Source of the DNA: Leptasterias polaris
Lineage: Eukaryota > Echinodermata > Asteroidea > Forcipulatida > Asteriidae
Direction: 5' to 3'
Length of the DNA stretch: 64,000 bases
Assembly (NCBI GenBank): GCA_037783415.1
Contig: JAZGTN010000059.1
Location: 3,410,001 to 3,474,000, forward strand
Position 1 is the first letter of the stretch. Each line of letters starts with the position of its first letter. Made by a program: the position numbers and the translations under genes. Below, piece by piece: positions 9,409 to 21,160 of this stretch. The notes beneath the pieces were generated by a model. It was not told the DNA's origin. It made no database searches and saw nothing but the letters and a program-made list of their open reading frames with translations.

Positions 9409-10420
9409 ACGCAGTGAATACAACAGATTGAAAACACGTAAAACTACAAACTGTTCTACAAGTTGAGATGCAAGTTACTGGCAGACGTTTGGATTATCAA
9501 CCTTCATAATTTTCCAACAAGCTGAGATGTAGGTCAGCACATATTTTAGACTAAAGATTCACAACCTTCCAAGGACTACCACAAGCTGTCTGTGTAGAGA
9601 TTCAAGTTGCTATTCACAACCTTCTAAAGAAATGGACAAACTTTCTAACCTGCCAGGATGCAAGTTACTTTTAAACTTTGGATTCATAACCATCTGAAGA
9701 TAAAACTACAAATTATCTAAGAAGTTGAGATGCAAGCTACTGCAAGGACAAGTTAACTATCAACTTTTTAATAACAAGGTTGTATCAGACTAAGGAATGA
9801 TACCTATCTAATGACACTGGCAAACTGTCCAATGAGTTACAAAGTTCAGTTATACTTTTGGATTCACTACCTTCCAATGACAACTACTAACTTCTCCCAA
9901 CAAGTTGAGATGCAAGTTCTACACTTGTTCTTGCAAAAGTTACTATCAACTGTCTAACAAGGTTGTATCAGACTTGGGATTGGTCAATAGCCCGCAAATG
10001 ACAACCACAAACTGTCCAAGAAGTTGAGATTCAAGTTACCACATACATTTTGATGTTTGCAACTTTCTAAATGTACCATCAATTTGTCCGACAAGTTGGA
10101 AAGCAAGATTCTCTCGTACTTTGGATTCACCGCCTTGTAAAAGACTAGCACAAACTGTCCACCATGCTGAGATGTGTGTTTCTTTTGGAGTTTGGTTCAC
10201 ATCGTTGTATTACAACAATTACAAACTATCCAATAAGTTCAGCTGCAAGATTCTATTATACTTTAGATTTTATTTCTAATTAAATGGATTTCTAATTAAA
10301 TGGAACTAAAGTTGGTTGACAAGTTGAGATGTAACCTTCACAACCTTCAATTGGACTTTGGATTTGCTTCTTTCTTAAAACAGTTTCTAACTACCAAACA
10401 AACTCATATTCATCTCACTG
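9409..10420 (+). repeat. Degenerate repeat of roughly 100 bp
   Basis: Phrases such as AAGTTGAGATGCAAGTTACT, TTTGGATTCACAACCTTC and ACAAACTGTCCAA return at irregular intervals of roughly 100 bp, much diverged. No frame is open through it, so it reads as an old tandem array. Confidence 0.6.
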
Positions 10421-11424
10421 CATGTGGTGTACTTACTACAACCTCAAATTAGTCAACGTGTTACAGAGTATTGCGGGATGGATCAACCCACTGCAAGAAT
10501 CGCAAAGAAAATCAATCATCTTGGAATGGTTTTATAATTTGTTTCACTGTGCCATAATTGAAAAGGAATGTGTTCATCTCTCTCGGCATTGTTTTCGTCA
10601 CTGTTTCCCCTTCCTTCTTGAAAAACATCTTATCATTAAGATCTTCTAGTTGCCTTGGAGTCATAAGGGTGATGTGCTGGTAGCCTCTCCCCTTAGTGCA
10701 AACCTTGTGGAACACTGGATCCTAAGGTACTTATTTAGGGTTCTTTAGCGTGTCATTGTCAGAAATATATAAGAATAATAGTGAGTTATAATAATTTAGT
10801 TGTTCACTTGATCTATGGGTATTTATAAGAAATAGCCATGTAATTAATCTCTTGAGGAGAGGTGGCTTTAAGCAGCCAATTGGTTGAATCTCAAAGTTTT
10901 GACTAGTGTGCTCTAGTCCTCTACTATAATTATAACAGAAAATCTTGCTTGTTTACCATCAAAGCCAAGGGTGAAGTGCTGGTAACCTCTCCCCTTGTTG
11001 CTCATCTCTGCTGGAAATTTGTCTTATTGGCAGAATTACCTCTCGAACAATTGCCCTGTTGAAAATTGTTACGGAAATCTTTTGTGCCATCAAAATCAGG
11101 TTGTAATTGAAATGTGATCAAGCGCAGGGTGAAGTGCTGGTAACCTCTCCCCTTGTTGCTAATGTAGATTGCAGTTGCAATGTTGTTTCTTCAATGTTAG
11201 AATGTGTGTCAACCTCAGCTTAACTGCTGTTGTGGAATTCTTTTCGGAGCCATTGAAATCGGATTGTGAATGAAATGTAGACGAGCTAAGGGTGATGTGC
11301 TGGTAACCTCTCCCCTTACCGATTGTCTCTGTTGGGAAATTTTCTTCAGTGTTAGAATTTCTCAATATCAACCTGGAATAAACTTCTTGGGATCAAAGGG
11401 TGATGTGCTGGTAACCTCTCCCCT

Positions 11425-13689
11425 ATGCACAGTCTAGATTAATTAGAATCTTGTTTTTTAACCTAAAGGACTTAACAAAGTTTAAGAACATGTGGAAGTG
11501 AAACTTTTATAAGACAAATTTGTGTTTTTAAAGAATTTTATCAATAGCATGTTATGGCCACAAACAAGTTCGGTGGTAAAACCAAATTGTTTTTAAATTA
11601 GGCATATTCCAATGGAACTTTCCCACTTTTCAAACACTCCCTAATTTTTGCCATCTCCTGATAAAGAGATGGAGAGATCAAAGCTCAAAATATTCCACCA
11701 ATACACCTCCCCTGAATAGCTAATAGTAAGGAGAAAACAAATATTAGTACAGTTTCATAAACAAATTAGAGTGCTGTGGTATATACTTTTAACAAAAACA
11801 ATTGGGGTGGAGGTCCTCACCAGTTCTTGGTGGCAGACTGGACCCTTCCTAATCAGGAGGTGCAATGGCCCTGGCGATCTGGAAAGCGTGTTGGGGCTGG
11901 TATCCTGGGACCTGCACGTGGTGGCCCTGCTTTGAACTAAGCTTACCAGGATGATAGTGGCAAAATCCACTGAATTAAAATGGTGTATTTATAAAATATT
12001 TGTTTATTTTAGTTTATAAGATTCTGAGTCCATTTTTATATGACTGTTGATCAATCACCTCGGATTCATATGGAACACTTATCTAGAACAGCATGTTCTG
12101 CATTACTATTTGTATAAACGGTAAATTTTATCATTTGTGTATACAGTTTAATGTTTTTGCCCCCGAAAAAGTCTGCATTGGTTTAAATCTTTTGTTATGA
12201 ATATTATTGTGTTAAGTACAGAAATGAGGCTGCTGCAGATGGATTGGAACATGAGCTGTGCGGGTATAGAGTCATCGCTCGTTGAAAATGTTGTTACTGA
12301 AGGAGTTAGTCCAATATGTAGATTTTTTCTCCTTGGCCAGTTACGATTATTATAGATTAATTAAAAGTAGGCCTATTAGCCTTTAAGTAGGCCTTATTAC
12401 ACACAAAAATAAATAACAAATACATATGTATGTTTTTTAACAGCACATTAATATTACTTGCATTTTATTTTGTGATTCACTAACAAGAATTTGTAACTTG
12501 GTCTTCGTTAAAAACAACTTAATGTGTACATTACCTTAAATAATTTATGTGACACGTCTAAATGTATTAAGAAACTCTGCAATAAAAACATATAACTATT
12601 AACAATCAATGTTTTATTAATCAGACCGATATAAAGCGTTACACAAAACTTAACATGGGCTATTATGCATGCTCAACAAATCCGGAGCAACGTCTTCAAA
12701 ATGAAATATCGGGTTTGTTTTTGTTAACGGGGTGCTGCAGTGAAATGTTAATTAATATGAATGTTTATACCCAATCGTCGATGCATCTATTAAGCCATAG
12801 GAAATAGCAGCCTCATTTTTGACATGTGTTAAATAATACTGCAACTCAACGATCAGAATGATCCCACATTTTACTAGGTGATAAAACAAATAAAATTGAA
12901 GTATCTGTCTGATGTTATGAAACAACTTTATAAGAATGTTAATTTAACACTATTTATTCATTACGCATGTATAACGGACACTGAGTCTGGTGTGATTTTT
13001 CAAAGATGATAGCGCTCTCTCCCAGTGGACCAAGAAAACTTGAATTGCAACCACTGGGTAGTTTTCAAGGGCTCTCATTTTACGGACTAAAATGGTGAAT
13101 TTAAAACTCTGCTAAAATGAGGTTAAATTGGGGGGGGGGGGGTGCAAAACTTTACCCATCCTGTAGATAGGAGACTAGCGATATTTTAACCTTGTAATTT
13201 ACAAGTTAACCCTATCATAGTATAGATATGATGTAATTAATAGTTTTATTTGTTTCATTAAAAGACTGTGTAAAGTTTTGCTTTAAAAAGACTACAACTT
13301 TTGACAAGGAAAATTAGTAACTAATACTGGGAACATTTGATTGCAGTATCAACCTAGAGTGTTACATTCATCAGTCTGACATTCATTTAAAAGATCCTTA
13401 TCCTAGGTAAATATTTTAGATTTATTTTGAATTTATTAATTGGTAATTTTTAATCTGTACTTATTCTTGTTAACCGCACTTGCTATATCTGTAATGTTTT
13501 TGGTTGCTATTTTCAAATGGTACAAATAAATAATTTTTAAGCAGACACTGACAAACATGTTCTTCATTCTCCTATTATTTTCTCTCATCTTGAAAGGTCA
13601 TAGGTCAAAGGTTGCATCTAATTTTTTTAATTTTAATATGACCTTTCCATTCTAAGGTATAAATATAACGTCCGAGCGATTTTTTTAAA
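11425..13689. other. Non-coding stretch, no gene seen
   Basis: AT-rich sequence without recognisable exons. It contains a run of 13 G at 13130-13142. I see no RNA gene or mobile element with clear ends. Confidence 0.5.
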
Positions 13690-13690
13690 G

Positions 13691-13774
13691 CGGTGATGTG
13701 GCCTAGCGGTCTAGCTCACAGCTCCAGGAATTCTGGAGCTGTGAGCTTGGGGGTTCAAATCCCGGTGGAAACCC
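13691..13774 (+). repeat. tRNA-Leu-like pseudo-sequence with 14-bp hairpin
   Basis: It has an A-box-like TGGCCTAGCGG and a B-box-like GGTTCAAATCCC at tRNA-Leu spacing. The expected T stem does not pair, and the anticodon region is replaced by a palindrome (arms 13713-13726 and 13734-13747, 14 bp perfect, loop GGAATTC). It is probably a tRNA-derived repeat and not a working tRNA. Confidence 0.55.
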
Positions 13775-13819
13775 TTTTTACCAGTAAAAAAGAACTTTTT
13801 TTATAAATCTGTAAAAAAT

Positions 13820-13890
13820 GGGTAGGGCTTGAACCTGGTACCTTCAGCTCAGTAAGCACTCTCTCGCACCGCTCTGCTACTGAGCTTTCA
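13820..13890 (-). repeat. tRNA-like pseudo-sequence, opposite strand
   Basis: The minus strand reads GCTCAGTAGCAGAGCGG then GGTTCAAGCCC, matching A- and B-box consensus for an Ala/Val-type tRNA. The acceptor stem does not close. It faces the element at 13691 across 45 bp. Confidence 0.5.
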
Positions 13891-13951
13891 TGAAAATCTT
13901 ACGGTTTTTGACCTGATGAATATTAGAATGGCCTGACTTTGAAAATTTTTC

Positions 13952-15617
13952 ACAATTAATTTTCCCTGGCTATACCCTTGGATTTTTGGCTGATATGAGG
14001 GCTGACCAAGGGCCATGGAGCTTGGCTTGGGGAGTAAAATTTCCAAGTGCTGAGGAGTCGGGCAGGGGCTGGGAGGTGGCTGGGCTGGGCTGGGAGGTGG
14101 CTGGGCTGGGCTGGGCTGGGCTGGGCTGGGCTGGGCTGGGACGTGGCTGGGCAGTCAGCCAGTGGGCTGAGAGCTTGGGGTGATGGGGTGGGAGGTTGCT
14201 GATTGGGATGGGGGCTTTGGGTGATGGTTGGAATGATGGGTTGGGCTGAGGGCTTGATGTTAGGGTAGATGATGAAGCTGGACTGAAGGCTTGATGTGAA
14301 GGGGTAGGGGATTGGTTTGGTGGTTAGTTAATATCATGGAGATGGGCCTGATAAATTTGGGGAGGACTGTGGAGTTTGCGGGGATGAGATGGTTGGGCTG
14401 AATGCTAATTGAGGTTATAGGGTGAAGGACTAGTAGCCGTGGGAGATGCTTGGCTCTTTTTATTTATTTATTTATTTTAGTTAGGTGGGTTGGGTTCATG
14501 GGACATATTGCTGTAGGGTGGAATTGATTTAAAGTGGCAGTATATATTATGGAACTGTTTAAGGTATGGTATATTTTTGACAAAGTATTGAAAGGGCTGG
14601 AACGTTTGATGTTTAAGTTGTTATTCTTGGATGTAAATTAAAGTATGGGGTTTGATATTAAAGGTGTGGTATGGTACATTTTTATTGAAAGTATTGCAAG
14701 GGGTTGAACTTTTATATTAAAGTAATTATTCTTAGATGTTTTGGTATTTAAGGTGTGGTATGTTAGATGTTTATTGAAAGTATTACAATTAATTTTCCCT
14801 GGCTATACCCTTGGATTTTTGGCTGATATGAGGGCTGACCAAGGGCCATGGAGCTTGGCTTGGGGAGTAAAATTTCCAAGTGCTGAGGAGTCGGGCAGGG
14901 GCTGGGAGGTGGCTGGGCTGGGCTGGGAGGTGGCTGGGCTGGGCTGGGCTGGGCTGGGCTGGGCTGGGCTGGGACGTGGCTGGGCAGTCAGCCAGTGGGC
15001 TGAGAGCTTGGGGTGATGGGGTGGGAGGTTGCTGATTGGGATGGGGGCTTTGGGTGATGGTTGGAATGATGGGTTGGGCTGAGGGCTTGATGTTAGGGTA
15101 GATGATGAAGCTGGACTGAAGGCTTGATGTGAAGGGGTAGGGGATTGGTTTGGTGGTTAGTTAATATCATGGAGATGGGCCTGATAAATTTGGGGAGGAC
15201 TGTGGAGTTTGCGGGGATGAGATGGTTGGGCTGAATGCTAATTGAGGTTATAGGGTGAAGGACTAGTAGCCGTGGGAGATGCTTGGCTCTTTTTATTTAT
15301 TTATTTATTTTAGTTAGGTGGGTTGGGTTCATGGGACATATTGCTGTAGGGTGGAATTGATTTAAAGTGGCAGTATATATTATGGAACTGTTTAAGGTAT
15401 GGTATATTTTTGACAAAGTATTGAAAGGGCTGGAACGTTTGATGTTTAAGTTGTTATTCTTGGATGTAAATTAAAGTATGGGGTTTGATATTAAAGGTGT
15501 GGTATGGTACATTTTTATTGAAAGTATTGCAAGGGGTTGAACTTTTATATTAAAGTAATTATTCTTAGATGTTTTGGTATTTAAGGTGTGGTATGTTAGA
15601 TGTTTATTGAAAGTATT
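13952..15617 (+). repeat. Tandem duplication, two 833-bp copies
   Basis: The copies at 13952-14784 and 14785-15617 share every landmark I compared at exactly 833 bp spacing, including a (CTGGG)n tract and a (TTTA)n tract. Unstable tracts of equal length suggest a very recent duplication or an assembly duplicate. The short open frames over the CTGGG tract are low-complexity and not genes. Confidence 0.9.
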
Positions 15618-16520
15618 ACAATTAAATGGGTGACACTTTTTGATATTAAAGTCGTTATTCTTAGATGTAATTTGGAGGTAGGGGTTTTTGGTATTAAAGG
15701 TGTGGTATGGTACATTTTTTAATAAAAGCATTGGGAAGGGTGGAATGTTTAACATCAAAGTGGTTAATCTTGGAAGTAAATTAAAGGTATGGTGCTTAGA
15801 TATTAAAAGGTGTGGTATGGTACATTTTTATTGAACGTTTCGCAAGGGGTGGAACGTTTTAAAGTAGTTATTCTTAGATGTAATTTAAAGGTACTAGGGG
15901 TTTTGGTATTGTGTGGTATGGTACATTTTTATTGAATGTTTCGCAAGGGGTGGAACGTTTTAAGGTAGTTATTCTTGGATGTAATTTAAAGGTACTAGGG
16001 GTTTTGGTATTAAAGGTGTGGTATGGTACATTTTTATTGAATGTTTCGCAAGGGGTGGAACGTTTTAAAGTAGTTATTCTTAGATATAATTTAAAGGTAC
16101 TAGGGGTTTTGGTATTAAAGGTGTGGTATGGTACATTTTTATTGAACGTTTCGCAAGGGGTGGAACGTTTTAAAGTAGTTATTCTTAGATGTAATTTAAA
16201 GGTACTAGGGGTTTTGGTATTGTGTGGTATGGTACATTTTTATTGAATGTTTCGCAAGGGGTGGAACGTTTTAAAGTAGTTATTCTTAGATGTAATTTAA
16301 AGGTACTAGGGTTTTTGGTATTAAAGGTGTGGTATGGTACATTTTTAATTAACGTTTCGCAAGGGGTGGAACGTTTTAAAGTAGTTATTCTTAGATGTAA
16401 TTTAGAGGTAGGGGTTTTTGGTATTTAAGGTGTGGTATGGTACATTTTTATTAAAAGTATTGCAAGGGATGGGACTTTTTGATATTAAAGTTGTTATTCT
16501 TGGATGTGATTTAAAGGTGT
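15618..16520 (+). repeat. Minisatellite, 101-105 bp unit
   Basis: GTGTGGTATGGTACATTTTT recurs at 15911, 16016, 16121, 16222, 16327 and (partly) 16430. Diverged copies run back into the 833-bp duplicated block. Unit lengths divisible by three keep a frame open for about 170 codons, but the product is only a repeated 35-residue phrase, so I do not call it a gene. Confidence 0.85.
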
Positions 16521-19500
16521 ATTTATTTAAAGGGCTGAGGAGATTAAAAGACTACTGCACTTTTCTGGGAAAAGATTGAGATGGGTTACTGCGGCCATCT
16601 TTGTTGAGTTCCCAGTGTACTCATATAGGCCTATCACTGGAGTGTACTGATTTACCATGGGACCAGTCAATTTTATATGTTCAAAGTTAATTTCACCTCT
16701 TACATTTTGGTGGATTTTGTTAATAATAGTAAAAAATATAATGGTCAAACTCTGCTCAAGTGAAACTTCCTTGTAAGTTAATTACGCTATATGTCTTGCA
16801 TATAACTTATTTACAAAGACAAATAACATGCACTAAAATAAGGGGGAACAACTCCAAATACTATATTTTAAACAATACAGTTAACAATAATTAGTTTAGA
16901 AACATTAATTTTAATGTGACCATAAAAGAAAACAATCTTTGAAAGTGATAACTTCTGAACACAGTTTTATTTATCAATAAATAATTTTACCAATAAATAA
17001 TTTACACCACTAAGCTGTGGAAACCTAATCATTAGTTTAGGCATGTTTCTAAGTAAACACAAAAGTCACATTTTATGCTTTTAAAAATTGCTTAGAACAT
17101 TCTTCTTGGCCAGGCTAATATTTCAGACAGAGTTATTTGAGAACTATTGATTTTGAGGTAAAGTTTTCGAAAAGAATGATAATTAACTTATTGCTTTTTG
17201 GAAAAGCAATTTATTTAACTCAACCTGCAAACTTAGGTAATCAAGTTAGATATTATTTGTTAAAAGAAACTACAACAGTGATGTCTGGATTTTTTCAGCC
17301 CTTCTGTTAAAATTCATAACTGAATTTGGGGGTTTCATTATAATGAGACCTGTTTTCTCGCAAAACCCAAAACTTCCTGTTAATTACCATAATGTTTGAC
17401 AATTCCATGAAAAGGTCAATAATTGACCCCAAGGACCAATTTGAGATTTGTTCTCTAGATTAAAAAAGAAATAATGTGAATAATGTTAATTTTCAAGATA
17501 AATACCAAAATCTCACATGTTTTTTTTATCACCAAAATTGGTTAAAAGTTTATGGTTTTACTAGAGCCACTCACAAATAAGACCTAATTTGTGAAGGACA
17601 TCTTTTCCACAAAGTGTAAGCTTTTCAACTAAAAATTATATTCCATTTCTTTCATGATTTTTTTCCATCCTGTATTTTGATAATACATCTGAACTCAAGA
17701 CCAATAAATGCAAAGAAATATGAGTACTTTATATTACATCATATAAAACAATATTTTTAGTCTCCTGATTGGTTGTTTGGTATTTTTAATAAAACCGAAA
17801 TGAATGAATGAATGAATCAGTCATATTTGTTCTTTGGAATTAATTAAATTTGGGAAGAAAATAAGTTGACCTTGCGTGCGAGCAGTTAAATCTGAATATA
17901 AGTTCTATCATCCATCAATGGAACCCTCACACCACTTTTCATTGATTCACTGCACAGCCACTAATCAAACCATTACCCCATCAGTCCAAGAATTATTGCT
18001 ACATATATCTCTGACTTAATGAGTTTAAAATCTGCATTGTGTGCTTGCTAGCACTTACTTTTTACTCCAGCATTCAGAGATGCACTTGACATCATTATTT
18101 AACATGTCTACAATTTTACAAAATGAAATCATCGACAAGTTGTTTGGTTGTCCATCCATGATTCCTTGGTGTGTAGACTGCCTGGAAGAGTTGCTCTCCT
18201 AAAACTCTGAAGCCTTCAAGATTGCACTGAAAGTTATTTGCTACACACTTGGTTGTAGCATATTAGCTTTATCATGCTGTGAAAGGTTAAGAAAACAATT
18301 GTATAAGGCTAACCCATTTCAGTGTATGACAAATGGAAAGGTCACATGAACTGCCTCCCTCAAATTGGCCCTTGTCAATGTAACCTTGCAGTTCAAACTT
18401 GGCACACAATGGGATAAACAAATGCACATTTGATTGGTTTAATGCATTAAATATCCCCCTCAACTAATGTTGTTTCCCCCTATCCCCAAAATAAAACTGT
18501 CTGATTACACCACTGCTCTGTGGTTCATTCACTTATGATTTTAATGATGCAGAAATATTGTATTCCAAGGTTCATGGAAATAACAGTGCAGGAGAAACAG
18601 CTACTTGAAAGATTATAAACTCTGTTAATATTTAGTGCAATTTTATGTTTTTCGATATTTATATAGGGGTTTTGTTAATAAAAACATGTTTTCAATTTTT
18701 TAATCTGTAATCAATCTGTAGGGAAAAAACCACGCATTTGAGTTAGGCTGATGCCAGCATGAGGTCCTCAGATTGTTGTGGCATGTGGTGTGGGGGTGCT
18801 GTCTGTTCTGTGCTGCTAAAACAGCCCACTTTTTGGTTAGTTTACCCTAACCCTTTGGAATTGTACATACCTCTATTGTCACCTTCACACATCTGCATTG
18901 GTGATGGGTAGACATTGGGCTGATGGTAGGCACTTGCAGGTCTCAGGAATCTACTTCACATGTGGGAATATTTATCTGCAGAGAGCATGCCTTCAAAATA
19001 CAAACCAATGAAATATGTGTTAAGTAAAGTCAAACATTTATAAGGCAAGCTGTAATTTAAATTTGACATTTAAAATTGTTGTTTTAGCTTTTAAGTATTT
19101 AAAAGAAATATTCAAAGATGATTGAAGTAGAAGCATGATCTGAAGTGCAAACATTTGAAAACAACAGAATTTGTTATGTAAAAGTCTATGTAGAAACTAA
19201 TTCTTTAACAAAAGTGATTGTACTTCCATTATTCTTCAAAATTGTTTCAGAAACTTTTTCCAAGAAAGATTTTGAAATTGTTTTTGGGATCAATGATGAT
19301 TAAATCAGATTAAAGAGTTGTGTTAAAAACTTTATGTTACAAAAACTTATGTGGCCTTTTTGAAACACAAACAAGTAATTTAAAAGCTTAAAATCTTTTG
19401 TATCCAGTACAAAATAATATTATCTAAAAGACAAGACATTTCATCAGAAGTTTTTTAACCCATTAATCTTTGATATTCCTTAAAATATTTATGTACACAT

Positions 19501-20189
19501 TTGTTTATACACTAACCTGTTTAGCAGAAATACAAGCTTGATGTACAGTACATAAAACATCATTCAATTTGTTGATTGGTGGAACTCATTCACTGGCTCT
19601 ATAAGTAAAAGCAAAATTAACAACTATTTTAATATACAATATTATGAAGGAAGAACATTTCATTCATTTCTTAATTCTGGTTCTGATGAGGGCAAGAATT
19701 CTCAGGAAAGTGAACTTAATCACCATAATAGCCAAAAATCCAATGGAGAGAAGACAATGAAGAAAGTTTTAGTTTTAGATGTGGGAGGAAAACCCAAGAA
19801 ATTTTCCAGGGAAAACCCATTCAATCCGGTAGGCACTCAAAACCCAATCCACACAGGATTCTATCTGGGGTCCTAGAGGTGGAAGGCGAGGAATGATACA
19901 ACAAATGACAGTCAGTGATTCAAATCTAATTAACTGTATGTATGTTCGTTTGGGAGTAAAAGTCACAGCTATATTTGCATACTGACATATTCAATGCATA
20001 CACCTACAAAAAGTGTGCCCCCCCCCCCCCCCCCAAAAAAGGAAGGGAGGAAAGAGGGGGAGAACCGACACATACTGATTTTTTTTGTTTTCTAGCAAGC
20101 TTTGCTGACCAAAAACAATCTCCGGGCAACAATTTGTATTATTAAGACCACTTTTGCCGTTAACAATTTTGATACATTGATATCATGCA
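16521..20189. other. Non-coding stretch, no gene seen
   Basis: AT-rich sequence without exon-like segments. Minor contents are (GAAT)n near 17800-17817, 17 C at 20018-20034, and around 19762-19900 a reversed fragment resembling the SINE at 58618 (GGTTTTC/CCCAATCC phrases). Confidence 0.5.
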
Positions 20190-20428
20190 GGGCCGAGTTT
20201 CATGGCTCTGCTTACCATAAGCAAAGAATCAGTGCTTACGGAAGCAGGGAACTCTGCGCTTAGGTCAAGCATATATCACGGGTTAGCTGCTTGTGCCCGT
20301 GTGTACTCCATTTACTTGGCATTCTTCGCTTATACAGCTAGCGTAAAATATTTGTGCTTGCACAGTTAGCGGAGAATGGTGATCGTAAGCACAGAAATCA
20401 GCGGTAAGCAGAGCCATGGAATGGGGCC
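20190..20428. mobile_element. Palindromic MITE, family E
   Basis: The terminal inverted repeats read GGGCC, then TTTCATGGCTCTGCTTACC, and their complement at the other end (GGTAAGCAGAGCCATGGAA, GGGGCC). A second copy sits at 55970-56232 with the same internal phrase GGCATTCTTCGCTTA. Confidence 0.75.
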
Positions 20429-20770
20429 TCATAGTTTGTTTGTTCCCAAACAATTTGTTTGCCCCTGGCCTAATAACAAATTAAAACAAATGAATAAATA
20501 CATTTTAGAGTCTGGCACTGCCACTGCTAATAGGTGGAACTAACCTAGTGAAAGTTTATTTACAAGACTCATTGTACATTGTTGAGAAGCTTTTCACTGA
20601 AGGTCTCAGACTTCTCCTTGGTTGATGAGTAGAACTCTGTATCATGCAAACAAAGAATACAGTTTTAATATAAAAATGTTTGCACCATATTTGTTTTCTT
20701 GAGTTTTATAACAAACTTCGCCATTAAGAAAAACAATCTCAACACTACCATTTTTAACAATGTTGCTGTC

Positions 20771-21160
20771 AAAGGAACACGTTGCCTCGGATTGTGCGAT
20801 TTGGGCTATGAAAAGCATTTGAAACCGTTTATTATGAAAGGCATATTGTTGTAAAGATGTTTTAAAAGTAGAATATAATGATCCACACAATTATGCCTCG
20901 AAACTGTGTGGCCTTCCATTCATTTCGTAAACTAACAAGGCCTTTCATTTTGAAGAGCCAAATATTTGACTCAACAAAATGGCGGACTGTATTAGTTCAC
21001 GAAGTAAAAGGAAAACCACACAATTTTGAGTCATATTTGTGTGGATTATTATATTCTACTTTTAAAACATCTTTATAACCATACTATGCATTTCATAACA
21101 AACGGTTTCAAATGCATTTCATAGCCCAAATCGCCAAATCCGAGGCAACGTGTCCCTTTA
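20771..21160. mobile_element. Fold-back MITE with about 130-bp arms
   Basis: The arm starting AAAGGAACACGTTGCCTCGG is repeated inverted at the right end (CCGAGGCAACGTGTCCCTTT). The arms pair through ATTTGGGCTATGAAA and ACATCTTTATAACC-type segments to a centre with ATGGCGGACTG. It interrupts an older repeat: the flanks (GCCATTAAGAAA before, ACATTTTGAT after) resemble 21660-21760. Confidence 0.8.

Larger units (their letters stand above)
8792..11424 (+). ncRNA. Seven copies of a conserved 30-nt hairpin motif
   Basis: Copies lie at 8792-8821, 8950-8992, 10664-10695, 10967-10996, 11125-11154, 11287-11318 and 11395-11424, all on the plus strand. The core is close to TGCTGGTAACCTCTCC, with GGTAACC in the loop. 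The outer stem covaries: GAGGG pairs with CCCTC in the first two copies, and AAGGG or TAAGGG with CCCTT or CCCTTA in the third, fourth and sixth. Sequence between copies is not conserved. It could be a repeated structured RNA, a protein-binding site or a relic of a tandem repeat; function unknown. Confidence 0.45.

Noticed and set aside
13691..13774. Functional tRNA-Leu gene
   Set aside because: A and B boxes are present but the T stem and acceptor stem do not pair.
13986..15016. Gly/Trp-rich open frames in the duplicated block
   Set aside because: Translation of a (CTGGG)n tract; low complexity only.
15911..16428. Open frames of 111 and 68 codons with a repeated 35-residue phrase
   Set aside because: Produced by a 105-bp minisatellite whose unit is divisible by three; no start context, no similarity, and equivalent frames exist on the other strand.
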